From CAYRWR01 sp964428015 (GTDB lineage: Bacteria > Spirochaetota > Brevinematia > Brevinematales > CAYRWR01): 64,000 nt of DNA. Positions 1-9,426 of the stretch are shown one piece after another. The position numbers were made by a program, and so were the translations under genes. Location: contig CAYRWR010000008.1 of the NCBI GenBank assembly GCA_964428015.1, positions 1-64,000 of the forward strand, in the 5' to 3' direction. The notes under the pieces are model-generated. The model was not told the origin of the DNA and did not search any database. It saw only the letters and a list, made by a program, of their open reading frames with translations. Every line of letters begins with the position of its first letter. The stretch's first letter is position 1.

Positions 1-2
1 GC

Positions 3-158
3 CATTTCTTCCTGCAGCTAAAAAAAGATAATCACACTGAAATTATCGGTCATTCTCTGCACTTTTCTCATCAACTTCGCTTGACAGAAATTGTGCATTT
101 CGTTAAGATAAATGGCCCTCTTGTGTATATTAAGACAGAGGATGAGAATGACAGTTAA
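3..158 (+). CDS. C-terminal end of an unrecognised protein (5' end outside window)
   Basis: An open frame enters from the left edge and ends at TAA 156-158, giving about 51 residues that finish in an acidic tail (EDENDS). The sequence is hydrophilic and I do not recognise a family. Its stop overlaps the proposed helicase start at 148 by 11 bases, the compact overlap expected of neighbouring genes in one operon. The overlap and lack of internal stops are the only support. Confidence 0.45.
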   Translation, partial: HFFLQLKKDNHTEIIGHSLHFSHQLRLTEIVHFVKINGPLVYIKTEDENDS

Positions 159-1854
159 AAAAGCTATTATTATTCAATCAGATAAGACCATCCTTTTGGA
201 CACCCATAGCGCTTATTTTGATGAGGTCAGGAAACGCATTGTTGCCTTCTCAGAGCTGGTGAAAACACCAGAACACATGCATTCCTATCGTGTGACCCCC
301 ATCAGCCTGTGGAACGCAGCCGCTAACGGTGTCAGTCTGGATCATATCCTGGAAGTACTGGATCAGTACAAGAAATACGATATACCCAAAAATGTAGTGG
401 AATATATCCGCCGACATTATTCTTCCTTTGGTCAGGTGATTCTTTCTGCTGTGGATCAGGACACCCTGCGTTTGGAAGTTCAGAACCCTAAACTCCTGGA
501 TAAAATTAAAAAATATACCTCAAAATACGCTGTGGAAGAACAGGAAAACGGCAGCACATTTCTTTTACCCAAAGAACACCGCGGCGAGATCAAAGCCGAC
601 CTGATACGGCATCTCATCCCGGTACATGACATAGCCGGTTTTGACGTGGGAAATAAAATCGAGTTTAATCTTAGAGATATGACCCTAAAAAAAGCGGAAT
701 TTGCCCTGAGATACTATCAGAGCGAGGCGGTATATACCTTCAGTAAATGGAGGGAAGGCAGTGGTGTGATCGTACTGCCCTGTGGTGCCGGTAAAACCAT
801 TGTAGGTCTGGGAGTGATGCACTCTATCCAGGAATATACTCTGATTATTACATCCAGTGTGGATTCCGTCAAACAGTGGCGCACTGAGATATTGGATAAA
901 ACCGATCTCACAGAAGACCAGGTGGGGGAGTATACCGGAGAAAGCAAATCGATCTGTCCGGTCACTATAACAACCTACAGTATGTTAATCTACCGAAAAA
1001 GTGGTGACAGTAATTTTAAAAATATGGATATCTTTACCCGGCAGAACTGGGGACTCATTATATACGATGAAGTCCATATTCTCCCCGCTCCTATATTCAG
1101 AATGACCACAGCTATACAGTCCAAACGACGCTTGGGTCTGACCGCGACTCTGGTCCGTGAGGACAATCTGGAAACTGAGGTCTTTACTTTAATTGGACCA
1201 AAAGTCTATGAGTATGCCTGGAAGACACTGGAAAAAGAAGGCTGGATAGCCCAGGCATTCTGTTATGAGATCCGTGTCCCCCTGAGCAGCACGCAAATGG
1301 AAGTTTACCGTAACACCGGTAACCGTATAAAATTCCGTATTGCCAGTGAAAATTCCAATAAAATCGGTATCGTAAAAAAACTTATTGAGAAACATAACAA
1401 TAATCACATCCTGATTATAGGGCATTACCTGGATCAGTTAAAAGAAATAGCCGCACATCTGGAATGCCCCTTGATTACCGGGAATACCCCCAATCAGGAA
1501 AGAAGTGTGATATTTGATGATTTCCGTAAAGGCAAGATCAAAATGCTGGTCATTTCCAAGGTGGGGAATTTTTCGATCGATCTGCCCGACGCGGATGTAG
1601 CCATACAGATTTCGGGAGTTTTCGGCAGCCGTCAGGAGGAAGCCCAAAGATTGGGGCGTATCCTCAGGCCCAATTCTGAACACTCATTCTTCTATGCCCT
1701 GGTATCCAGGGATACGGTAGAAGAGGATTTTTCCCGGAAGAGGCAGATGTTTTTGCTGGAGCAGGGTTACAAATACACCATCATAGATTTTCTCAGAGAT
1801 GAGCCGGAAAAAATGAAAACAGAACCGGGGTTGCTGCACCTGGCAGAGATCTAA
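148..1854 (+). CDS. XPB/Rad25-type superfamily 2 DNA helicase
   Basis: ATP-dependent 3'-5' DNA helicase of the XPB (ERCC3/Rad25) family, a DNA repair or transcription-bubble opening enzyme acting in the cytoplasm. The N-terminal about 100 residues resemble the Helicase_C_3/XPB N-terminal domain. Then come Walker A GAGKT (residues 213-217), DEVH box (307-310) and the XPB hallmark RED motif (337-339), followed by a helicase C domain ending in an arginine-finger motif (QRLGRILRP). At 568 residues it is normal for bacterial XPB. The ATG at 148 is preferred over 112 and 142 because AGAGG lies 6 bases upstream. It is followed 21 bases later by a Helicase_C_3 protein, a pairing known in mycobacteria. 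The role in repair is from the family, not shown here. Confidence 0.93.
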   Translation: MTVKKAIIIQSDKTILLDTHSAYFDEVRKRIVAFSELVKTPEHMHSYRVTPISLWNAAANGVSLDHILEVLDQYKKYDIPKNVVEYIRRHYSSFGQVILSAVDQDTLRLEVQNPKLLDKIKKYTSKYAVEEQENGSTFLLPKEHRGEIKADLIRHLIPVHDIAGFDVGNKIEFNLRDMTLKKAEFALRYYQSEAVYTFSKWREGSGVIVLPCGAGKTIVGLGVMHSIQEYTLIITSSVDSVKQWRTEILDKTDLTEDQVGEYTGESKSICPVTITTYSMLIYRKSGDSNFKNMDIFTRQNWGLIIYDEVHILPAPIFRMTTAIQSKRRLGLTATLVREDNLETEVFTLIGPKVYEYAWKTLEKEGWIAQAFCYEIRVPLSSTQMEVYRNTGNRIKFRIASENSNKIGIVKKLIEKHNNNHILIIGHYLDQLKEIAAHLECPLITGNTPNQERSVIFDDFRKGKIKMLVISKVGNFSIDLPDADVAIQISGVFGSRQEEAQRLGRILRPNSEHSFFYALVSRDTVEEDFSRKRQMFLLEQGYKYTIIDFLRDEPEKMKTEPGLLHLAEI

Positions 1855-1875
1855 AAAAATGTATTGGAGTGGAGT

Positions 1876-3609
1876 ATGTTGAAGGGAAGTGGAGAATCAT
1901 TGACGATCTCTAATGGCGCAGTTATGGACTGGATGATCAATGAAGAGCCGAATCTGGTTAAAAAAATTGTGGATCATTTTCTTAACCGGGATGTGGAAGT
2001 CTCTTTTGACAGTGGAGAAAATGAGGAAAGACTAAGAGAAGTCTCAGAATATATCATTGAAAATTCAGACACTATTTATCAGACTCTGGATGATAATGAA
2101 AAACTCCTGCTCTATATCATGGAGAACAGTTTCGGTTGGTTGGTATATGATGATATTGATAATACCATCAATATCATTTCCACAGTTTTCCGGGTGAGGT
2201 TTAAAGATCTGAGAGCCGCAGTGGACAGCCTGCTCAAAAAATTTCTTATTTTTAAATACGAAAGATTAAAAAGATATAACCTGATTTTTTCTCCCCCCAT
2301 TGTACTGAAACAGATCAATGAACGTCTCAGAGAGGATGTCAATTTTGATCATGATGAATCCATAGTAGATATGCAGGAAAGTCTGCCCACAGACCAATAC
2401 ATCGGTCTTCTGGCAGGTCTTATCTCCTATGTGGTGACCTATAGTCCCCGCAGTTCTGAGACAAATGAAATCCATAAAATTGATTTTGTCAAAATGGTAG
2501 ATATGTTCGCAGATTTCGCCCCGCGTGAAAGAATAGAAAAAATCATTAAAAAATTCTCCCGATTTGGTTTTTTTGAAAAACTCAATAACCGGATTGTCAT
2601 CAACCGGGGAATTATGGATAGAATCTTGAGTCTCAGTATCAATGAACAGCTTTTTATTGTGTTCCTTTTTGATTTCATGGATAAATTCGATTTCAAAAAG
2701 AGCTATTTTATGACCCTGAAAATCCTGGCCAATCAGGCTCAGGGTATTTCCATGCGGGAATTATTCTACTATTATTTGAATAATGAAGTGTATCTGCTGC
2801 TCAAGAATGAGGCTAAAAATCTCCGTGTCCTGCTTCAACAGGAGGAGCTGAAATTCACTTTCTTCCTCAAGACCCTGGAATCAGAGAATATCATTAGCAT
2901 AATCCGTACCAAGCCCGGAATCTGTTCTATCGCTTCTGACAGCGTGATCATGAATGAGCCCCATATGTCTCTGCTCAATAACTGTGATTTCAATGATCGA
3001 TTTAATGAACAGAAATTTATTGTGGAAGCAAACTATGAGATTATAGTAGAACCCTATCTGCGTCCTGAAATCCTGTTTAAACTAGCCTTAATGGTTGAAC
3101 CGGTGACAATTCAAACCATTTCTATATTTAAGATCACCAAAGAATCCATCTATCGGGCTTTAGCTTATGGTATAGAAAAAACGGAAATTCTGGAATTTTT
3201 AAGGGAACATAGCCAGCATGAACTGCCCGAAAATGTTGTCACGGGGATAGAAAATTTTATCAGCAGCCTGGATATTCAGAATATGGAAGATTATACCATT
3301 ATACAGGTGGGCAGTCAGGAATCAGTACAGATCAAAGACAATTTCAAGAACAAGGTTATTGAAATTGAACCCCATACTTTCCTGATTTTTGACACCAAGG
3401 TAGCGGAAGATATTAAAAAATTCTGTTCAGAGAAGGAATTGTCCATGCGGAAAATTCAGGATTTTCTGGATGGTGAAAACTTTTTCTTTAAATTGCATGA
3501 CACCACCCTGGTACAAAATATCCGGCATCTGCATAGCCTGAAGGAATTTTTTGATTTTTACGGCTCATCATTAGTGGGTACAAAGGTCAAAATTGATAAT
3601 CAAATATAA
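1876..3609 (+). CDS. Helicase_C_3 domain protein, likely partner of XPB helicase
   Basis: A 577-residue soluble protein without helicase motifs. Residues about 376-455 resemble the Helicase_C_3 (XPB N-terminal-like) domain: a beta-rich start, then helices containing an SIYRALAYG-like segment and a conserved LPENVV. The same fold begins the adjacent XPB helicase, so the two may interact or share a DNA-damage recognition module. The ATG at 1876 is chosen because GGAG at 1866-1869 is well spaced; a TTG at 1864 is possible. The rest, rich in Asn, Ile and Phe, is not recognised. Operon with the helicase is likely. Confidence 0.75.
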   Translation: MLKGSGESLTISNGAVMDWMINEEPNLVKKIVDHFLNRDVEVSFDSGENEERLREVSEYIIENSDTIYQTLDDNEKLLLYIMENSFGWLVYDDIDNTINIISTVFRVRFKDLRAAVDSLLKKFLIFKYERLKRYNLIFSPPIVLKQINERLREDVNFDHDESIVDMQESLPTDQYIGLLAGLISYVVTYSPRSSETNEIHKIDFVKMVDMFADFAPRERIEKIIKKFSRFGFFEKLNNRIVINRGIMDRILSLSINEQLFIVFLFDFMDKFDFKKSYFMTLKILANQAQGISMRELFYYYLNNEVYLLLKNEAKNLRVLLQQEELKFTFFLKTLESENIISIIRTKPGICSIASDSVIMNEPHMSLLNNCDFNDRFNEQKFIVEANYEIIVEPYLRPEILFKLALMVEPVTIQTISIFKITKESIYRALAYGIEKTEILEFLREHSQHELPENVVTGIENFISSLDIQNMEDYTIIQVGSQESVQIKDNFKNKVIEIEPHTFLIFDTKVAEDIKKFCSEKELSMRKIQDFLDGENFFFKLHDTTLVQNIRHLHSLKEFFDFYGSSLVGTKVKIDNQI

Positions 3610-3629
3610 AATAAAAACGCTTCAGGTAG

Positions 3630-3658
3630 TTGTTTTTTGTGTAGATTCTATTTATAAT
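3630..3658 (+). promoter_or_regulatory. Sigma-70-type promoter for the EIIA gene
   Basis: TTGTTT (3630-3635), a 17-base spacer and perfect TATAAT (3653-3658), 42 bases before the EIIA start in a gap of 90 bases. This separates the EIIA-GerMN-TPR gene group from the helicase pair. No operator-like repeat is visible. Confidence 0.6.
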
Positions 3659-3699
3659 GTTTGCTGTATCAATAAAAGAGTTAATGGCGGGAGGATAGC

Positions 3700-4167
3700 A
3701 TGAAGCTGGTCGAGCTCTTAAAACCTCAGTATGTGAAGCTGGGACTGAATGGTAAGAATAAAGATGAGATCATGATGGAGCTGGCAGAGTTTATCGCGTC
3801 CACCCATCCTGGTATTGATAAAAAAGACGCTTATAAAGCTATAGCGGAACGTGAAAAAAAAGGTTCTACCGGTGTAGGAAATGGCCTGGCTATTCCTCAT
3901 GGCAGAAGCGCCAGGGTTGACGGTATGCATCTGGTGGTTGTGTATGATGCAGCCGGTAAAGATTTTGACGCCTATGATAAACAGCCTTCTACTATCTTTT
4001 TTACAGCTATAGCATCTGACGAATACAGCCCTCATGAACAACTGGAAGTCCTGCGCATTATCGCTGAAATGTATGAAAAGACAGATCTGTCCACATCAGT
4101 ATCCAAGGTGAAAACAGCCCAGGCCTTTTACGAACTTCTCATAAAGAAAGAAGAGGAAATTTCCTGA
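3700..4167 (+). CDS. PTS EIIA domain protein (PtsN/fructose IIA type)
   Basis: A single EIIA domain of the fructose/nitrogen class, 155 residues, normal for a free-standing PtsN. The phosphorylatable histidine is His67 in the motif GLAIPHGR. Such proteins accept phosphate from HPr or NPr; stand-alone copies usually regulate rather than transport. No EIIB or EIIC gene is nearby, which supports a regulatory role. SD GGGAGG lies 7 bases upstream and a promoter at 3630-3658. The GerMN gene begins 4 bases after its stop. Target unknown. Confidence 0.88.
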   Translation: MKLVELLKPQYVKLGLNGKNKDEIMMELAEFIASTHPGIDKKDAYKAIAEREKKGSTGVGNGLAIPHGRSARVDGMHLVVVYDAAGKDFDAYDKQPSTIFFTAIASDEYSPHEQLEVLRIIAEMYEKTDLSTSVSKVKTAQAFYELLIKKEEEIS

Positions 4168-4171
4168 ATCG

Positions 4172-4873
4172 ATGACCACAAAAACTCCGGCGCCCCGTAG
4201 AAGGCGCAGAAAAAAAAGCGGCAAGTATACACCTTTGATCTGGGTTCTGACTGGTGTCCTTATCGCTTTTTTTATTTCTTATACCAATACAGTCTATAAA
4301 AACGGGGGTTTTATCCGTTTACCTTCGTCGGGGACAAACACTCAGGTGCCGCCCCGCATGGGACTGAAGAGTATGGCATCAAATTTTATCAAAAAAAACC
4401 CTCTAAATATCCCCAAAAATCCAGGAACTAATCTAACTGTGGTGACCCCTCAGGCTGTAAAAGTAAAACTATTTCTGGCCAAACAGCAGGAGGACGGTGT
4501 GAAACTGGTGCCTCTGGAAGTAACTCTGGATACGGGAGATAAACCTCTCAGTCATACATTGGAAAAGTTGCTGAGTTACAACCCGGGAGGGGATTATGTC
4601 AATCTTATCCCCTATAACACCCGCATTCAGAAGATAAGTATAGTAAATCATGTGGCTCATATTCATTTCTCATCTGAATTTGAATTCAATAGTTACGGTC
4701 GGCTGGGCTATCAGGCCCAGGTCTATCAGATAGTCTATACAGCCTGTCAATTCAGTACCATTGACGCGGTTTACTTCTATTCGGGGGACAAGCCTTTAAA
4801 GTACCTGGGAGGCGATGGTACCCTTATCAACAATCCGGTTTATCCCTTTAGTTATCTTCCGGTATTTAATTAA
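4172..4873 (+). CDS. GerMN domain membrane-anchored protein
   Basis: A 233-residue protein with a very basic N-terminus (RRRRRK), one membrane segment (about residues 22-42) and a C-terminal extracytoplasmic GerMN-like domain (about 95-225), recognisable from the strand KVKLFLAK at its start and the SEFEFNS and QIVYTACQF segments. GerMN domains occur in sporulation GerM and in cell-envelope lipoproteins; they probably bind peptidoglycan or a partner. Sporulation is not implied. It is probably cotranscribed with the EIIA gene 4 bases upstream. Exact function unknown. Confidence 0.75.
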   Translation: MTTKTPAPRRRRRKKSGKYTPLIWVLTGVLIAFFISYTNTVYKNGGFIRLPSSGTNTQVPPRMGLKSMASNFIKKNPLNIPKNPGTNLTVVTPQAVKVKLFLAKQQEDGVKLVPLEVTLDTGDKPLSHTLEKLLSYNPGGDYVNLIPYNTRIQKISIVNHVAHIHFSSEFEFNSYGRLGYQAQVYQIVYTACQFSTIDAVYFYSGDKPLKYLGGDGTLINNPVYPFSYLPVFN

Positions 4874-4977
4874 TTTACTTTACCTGCCAGAAATTATGCT
4901 ATATTATATAAGAGGAAGAAACCTCAGTTTCTCTTTTTATTTGCCGATAAAAATATCAGCATTTAACGGGATGGAAG

Positions 4978-5664
4978 ATGAAATATTTAACGACAATCCT
5001 TCTCATTTTTCTTTTGAACAGTTATGTGTCAGCTGAGAGCCTGGAAGGCAAGGTAGAATACAAATCCGCAATGGAAAATTATCAGCAGCAGAAATTTCTG
5101 ATGTCTATCGGCGGATTCAGAAAAGCTATTGATCTGGACTACAAGACCCCGGAGGTCTATTTCTATCTGGGAAATGCACTTTCTGCCAGTCAGAGTTTTA
5201 CCAAGGCGATTCTGCAGTATAAGATAGCCCTGGAGCTGAATGCCGGACCTGATCTGGAATCAGTCATTTTATACAATATGGGAAATGCCTATTATCAGCT
5301 TAAAGAATACACCAATTCCATAAGGTATTTTGAAGACGCGTACTCTAAAAGTCCGGAACGGGTGGAAAGCTTCTGGCTTAAAGGTATGGCCTGGTACCAG
5401 ATGCGAAACAAAGAACAGACGATTCAATCCTGGGAAAACTATCTCAGTGTGGCCCCGGAAGGCCCCCAGAGTGATAATATCAGAAAAGCCCTGGCAATAT
5501 TAAAAAGTGAAGGTTTCCAATTTCCTGATCAAAAAAGTCCTGCAGATCAGACCACTAAAAACAACGGTGTGAATCTGGTCAACATCGAGGGGGTGTTGGA
5601 CAAAGTGGAACTGGAAGATAAAGGGAAAGCGGAAGATACCGAGTTGGAAGATATAGAAATGTAA
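4978..5664 (+). CDS. Secreted TPR-repeat protein
   Basis: A 228-residue protein with an N-terminal signal peptide (residues 1-19, cleavage probably after VSA) followed by about four tetratricopeptide repeats (about 25-180), each with the usual Gly, Ala, Tyr pattern (YFYLGNALSAS, ILYNMGNAYYQL). The last about 45 residues are acidic and low complexity. It probably acts as a periplasmic scaffold. SD GGGATGGA precedes the ATG. It is followed 11 bases later by a larger TPR membrane protein, suggesting one complex. Confidence 0.8.
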   Translation: MKYLTTILLIFLLNSYVSAESLEGKVEYKSAMENYQQQKFLMSIGGFRKAIDLDYKTPEVYFYLGNALSASQSFTKAILQYKIALELNAGPDLESVILYNMGNAYYQLKEYTNSIRYFEDAYSKSPERVESFWLKGMAWYQMRNKEQTIQSWENYLSVAPEGPQSDNIRKALAILKSEGFQFPDQKSPADQTTKNNGVNLVNIEGVLDKVELEDKGKAEDTELEDIEM

Positions 5665-5675
5665 GGAGCCCCTCT

Positions 5676-7790
5676 ATGGCAACAAATGAAAAACCAGGTA
5701 AAAAAAACAATCCAACTGTATCAGGCAAAAACACTTCTTCTGTAAAAAAAAGTAAAGCCACGTCTGGTGCTGCAAAAACTTCCACAAAAGCCAGTGTTAC
5801 GTCTTCATCTAAGCAAAAAGCTGCAGCACCTTCTAAAAAAAATCCAGCTCAGTCTACACTAAAAAAAACAGCTGTACAGAAAAAAAGTACTCCTGCTCAA
5901 TCGGTAACAAAATCCAGCTCTGTGTCCTCACGCCCGACTGCATCTCATCACAAAACGACTACTCAGACACGTAACATAGACTACCCCAAAAAAGCTGATA
6001 ACCGAGATCAGGTGGACGAAGATAAGCGCAAAGCTAAACGGAGAGGCTTGATCTGGTTCGCCATTCTGGCTTTAGGACTGATTGTAGGGACTGTGGGTGT
6101 ATTAAAGCAGAAAAATTCCAGCGGTACTCTGGATAAACTCATCCGTTCCGCGGAAATCCTCATAGATAACGGCTTTTTAGATAAAGCCATCGATAAATTA
6201 ACCGAAGCCTCAGAACTGGATAGGGATGACCCCCGGGTCAAAGAATTGATGGAAAGAATCAAACAACTGCAGGCACAGAAAGAAGGCGACAATAAAAACA
6301 CTACAACTATTATAGTACAGAAGGGACCGGAAAATGTGGACATGGATTCAGGCAAACAGATCACCAAAGGCCCTAAACCTGATGTAGTGGACCCGGTCAA
6401 TGTGGCTGATCCCAAAGAAAAAGCCCGTCAGTATCTGGAAAACGGTAAACGGCTGCTGAAACGCGGCTATTATGATGATGCCATCAATGAATTCACTAAA
6501 GGCAGAAAACTGGACAGTGAAAACGCGGATTTAGACTCCAACGAAGCCCTGGCAAATTATTATAAAGGTAATACTGACAAGGCTATGAAAATGAGCCGCG
6601 ATGCGCTGCAGAAGGATCCCTATAACCCTACAGCCCATTATACTATGGGGAAAGTGTTTTATGACAAAGGACTCAAAGATGAAGCCGAGGCCAGTCTGAA
6701 AAAAGCGGTGCAGGGTGAAAATGACAACGCTGATGCCCATTACCTTCTGGGTGTACTGGCTTATCTAAAAAAGGACTACAAGACAGCCCGGGATGAATTT
6801 GAAAAATGTGTCAGCATTGATTCAAAATATACCAAGGCGTATTACAACCTGGGTCTGACTTATACTCAGCTGAATGATGAAAACTCTGCTCTCAGGAATT
6901 TCTCCAAGACTCTGGAAGTGGAACCGGATAACGCCAAAGCTCTGGTCAATGTTGGGACTATCTACTACAATAACCGTCAGTACAGCAGCGCAGTAAAATT
7001 TCTGGAAAAAAGCTGCAGTGCAGATCCTAAAAATGATAAAGCATTTCTCAAACTGGGGAATACCTATGAAGAGCTGGGCCGTTTCAATGAGGCCCTTGCC
7101 AGCTACAAAAAAGCTTATGATATCGACCCGAAAAATTATCTGTCTTCCTATAATTACGGCAGAATGCTGGCCCGTTTCGGGAAACACGCCGATGCTATCA
7201 AATATTATCAGGAATCTATCAATACAAAAAGTAATTACTCTGATACATTTGTGAATCTGGGTAATAGTTATTATGAAATGAAACAATATGATGAATCCCG
7301 CGCTGCCTATAATAAAGCTCTGGAACTGGACAAAAAAGATGTGGGTGCCTATCTGGGACTGGGGTTGTTATACATGGAGACAAGGGATTATGACCAGGCT
7401 CTCATTAATTTTAAACAGACGGTTTTTTTGAACCCCAATTCTGATGTAGGGTACAAGGGAATGGGGGATGCCTATTCCAAGAGCGGTATCTATGAAGATG
7501 CGATTGAAGCCTACAATCAGGCTTTGAAAATCAATCCAGGGGACCTGGCTACCATGAAAGAATTGGGCGGCATTTACTATAACCAGAAAGACTATCAGAA
7601 TGCGGCTAAGTTCTATAGTAAAGTAGTAAAACTGGGGACCAAGGAAGCTGAAATTTATTTTATACTGGGTGAAAGTTATGTAAAACTGAACCAGGTGGAA
7701 GATGCCAAATCTATTTTCCAGGACCTTAAGAATAAATTTCCAAACTACAAAAATATGGAAAAGGTTGATAATTATCTCTCACAAATGTAG
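5676..7790 (+). CDS. Membrane-anchored TPR protein with a long basic N-terminal tail
   Basis: A 704-residue protein. Residues 1-about 120 are disordered and rich in Lys, Ser, Thr and Ala, strongly basic and histone H1-like in composition. One membrane segment follows (about 124-144). Residues about 150-200 form one TPR-like unit, and from about 245 to the end there are at least 12 tandem tetratricopeptide repeats. Topology by the positive-inside rule puts the basic tail in the cytoplasm and TPRs outside. SD AAGGAG. It lies between two other TPR genes, so a shared scaffold is likely. The partner is unknown; the tail could bind nucleic acid or acidic polymers (inference). Confidence 0.8.
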   Translation: MATNEKPGKKNNPTVSGKNTSSVKKSKATSGAAKTSTKASVTSSSKQKAAAPSKKNPAQSTLKKTAVQKKSTPAQSVTKSSSVSSRPTASHHKTTTQTRNIDYPKKADNRDQVDEDKRKAKRRGLIWFAILALGLIVGTVGVLKQKNSSGTLDKLIRSAEILIDNGFLDKAIDKLTEASELDRDDPRVKELMERIKQLQAQKEGDNKNTTTIIVQKGPENVDMDSGKQITKGPKPDVVDPVNVADPKEKARQYLENGKRLLKRGYYDDAINEFTKGRKLDSENADLDSNEALANYYKGNTDKAMKMSRDALQKDPYNPTAHYTMGKVFYDKGLKDEAEASLKKAVQGENDNADAHYLLGVLAYLKKDYKTARDEFEKCVSIDSKYTKAYYNLGLTYTQLNDENSALRNFSKTLEVEPDNAKALVNVGTIYYNNRQYSSAVKFLEKSCSADPKNDKAFLKLGNTYEELGRFNEALASYKKAYDIDPKNYLSSYNYGRMLARFGKHADAIKYYQESINTKSNYSDTFVNLGNSYYEMKQYDESRAAYNKALELDKKDVGAYLGLGLLYMETRDYDQALINFKQTVFLNPNSDVGYKGMGDAYSKSGIYEDAIEAYNQALKINPGDLATMKELGGIYYNQKDYQNAAKFYSKVVKLGTKEAEIYFILGESYVKLNQVEDAKSIFQDLKNKFPNYKNMEKVDNYLSQM

Positions 7791-7826
7791 AATAAGAAGT
7801 CATCAACTGTAAATCAGGAGCTGTAC

Positions 7827-9191
7827 ATGATTGATATCATCATTTTAGGTGTAATTGTACTGGGAGTGGTTGGATTGGGGGTGTTTTACCTCATGAAAGC
7901 CCTGGTTGTACCGCACCAACTGGACTCGATCAAAGCTCTGATGGAATCCAACCGCTACGAAGAGGCCATTGAAGCTCTGAATGGTTTTATGAAAAACGAT
8001 GAAAGGAATCCCTTGGCCCATTTATATCTGGCTGAAGCATATTTCTACAGTGGAAACATGGAAATGGCAATGGTGGAATACCGCCAGGTGCTGGCTATGG
8101 GTAAGTTCAACAAAACCGTAACCGAAAAAGTGATACACAAACGCCTTGCTGAAATATTTACTCAATTTGGTCAGTTGGAAGAGGCTCAAAAAGAATATGT
8201 GCTTTTATCACGCATGGATCCTGGAAATTATGAGAATATCTATCAGATTGGAAAATTATTTTTTGACCGAGGGATGAAAGAACAATCCCTGGCCTATTTG
8301 GATAAAGTCCTCAAAATTTCCCGAAACCATGCGCCGACGTATTTTTTGCTGGGAAAACTTTATTATGAAATGAACCGGCCTAACGAAGCCCTTAACGCCT
8401 TTAATAACTGTCTGCAGCTGGATAATAAAAACACTGAAGCACATTATTACCTGGGAATGATTCTGAAAGCCATGGGTAATTTTGGAAAAGCACTGCAGGC
8501 TTTTGATGAATCGGAAAAAGCCCGTGATACTAATCTCAAGGTCAAGTCTATATATCAGAAAGGTGTCTGTAAACGGGAAATGGGAGAGCTGGAAAGTGCC
8601 ATTGCGGATTATGAAAGAGCTTTAAAATATGCGTCCACTGAGACCAATACCAGTATCGCGGTGCGTTATTCTCTGGGAATGGCCTATGAATCTCAAAGAC
8701 GTCTGCTGGAAGCGGTGGAACAATGGGAAAAAGTGGCTCATATGAGACCTAATTATCAGGAAGTGCAGGCCAAACTCTCTCAATATGAAGACCTGCGCAT
8801 TGATGACCGGCTCAAGGATCTTCTGACAGCCACACCAACAACTTTTGAATTTATCTGTCAGAAACTGGTGGATGCTATGGGCTATGAGGCAGTGGAAAGT
8901 AAACTGGTGGGGGATGACAGCGTACAAATCACAGCAGTAGAAAGAAGTCAAAAATGGCGTAATGTGCGGGGTGGAAAAGTACTGATAATGATATCCAGAG
9001 CTAATGAAGATATTCATGAAGATGAAGTAGCCAAACTGGTGGAACAGACTAAAATCATGCATGGTATTCGGGTTATAATCGTTTCAACCGGAAAATTTAC
9101 CCCACAAGCTGTGCGTTATAGTGAAAACAGGCCGGTTGATCTGTATGACCGTCAGAAGCTTTCTGCCGTCATGAAAAGCATGAAGAATTAA
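7827..9191 (+). CDS. TPR protein fused to a degenerate Mrr-like nuclease domain
   Basis: A 454-residue protein with an N-terminal membrane segment (about 2-24), about seven TPRs (about 30-320), and a C-terminal domain (about 335-454) resembling Mrr-type restriction-endonuclease domains: FEFICQKLVDAMGY at its start, then a core strand pair, and the late motif GIRVIIVSTGKFTPQAVRY. The usual catalytic QxK position reads ISR in LIMISRA, so the nuclease is probably inactive and the domain may only bind. Membrane anchoring argues against a restriction role. It is followed 1 base later by a small membrane protein. Confidence 0.75.
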   Translation: MIDIIILGVIVLGVVGLGVFYLMKALVVPHQLDSIKALMESNRYEEAIEALNGFMKNDERNPLAHLYLAEAYFYSGNMEMAMVEYRQVLAMGKFNKTVTEKVIHKRLAEIFTQFGQLEEAQKEYVLLSRMDPGNYENIYQIGKLFFDRGMKEQSLAYLDKVLKISRNHAPTYFLLGKLYYEMNRPNEALNAFNNCLQLDNKNTEAHYYLGMILKAMGNFGKALQAFDESEKARDTNLKVKSIYQKGVCKREMGELESAIADYERALKYASTETNTSIAVRYSLGMAYESQRRLLEAVEQWEKVAHMRPNYQEVQAKLSQYEDLRIDDRLKDLLTATPTTFEFICQKLVDAMGYEAVESKLVGDDSVQITAVERSQKWRNVRGGKVLIMISRANEDIHEDEVAKLVEQTKIMHGIRVIIVSTGKFTPQAVRYSENRPVDLYDRQKLSAVMKSMKN

Positions 9192-9192
9192 T

Positions 9193-9426
9193 ATGAAAAA
9201 AAAGAAAGATTTCAAAAAATTAATTCCCCGTCGGATATTACTGGCCTTTGTTATCGTAATCGGAATATTCATGGTCTATCAGATATTTATAGGGAATCCT
9301 TTTTATGATGAAGTGTCCCCGGTATGGGTTTATGTCCTGTTTTTTATCATGGGTTTAGCCCTGTTAGTGGATTGGATAATCAAACAGAAAACTCAGGATA
9401 ATGATAAAAAAGAAGAAAAAGACTAG
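9193..9426 (+). CDS. Small two-helix membrane protein, unrecognised
   Basis: A 77-residue protein with basic residues at the start (KKKKDFKK), two hydrophobic segments (about 13-33 and 43-62) and a charged lysine/glutamate tail. Both ends are probably cytoplasmic. It starts one base after the TPR/nuclease-like gene, so translation is likely coupled. It overlaps the converging GGDEF gene by 4 bases. No family recognised. Confidence 0.65.
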   Translation: MKKKKDFKKLIPRRILLAFVIVIGIFMVYQIFIGNPFYDEVSPVWVYVLFFIMGLALLVDWIIKQKTQDNDKKEEKD

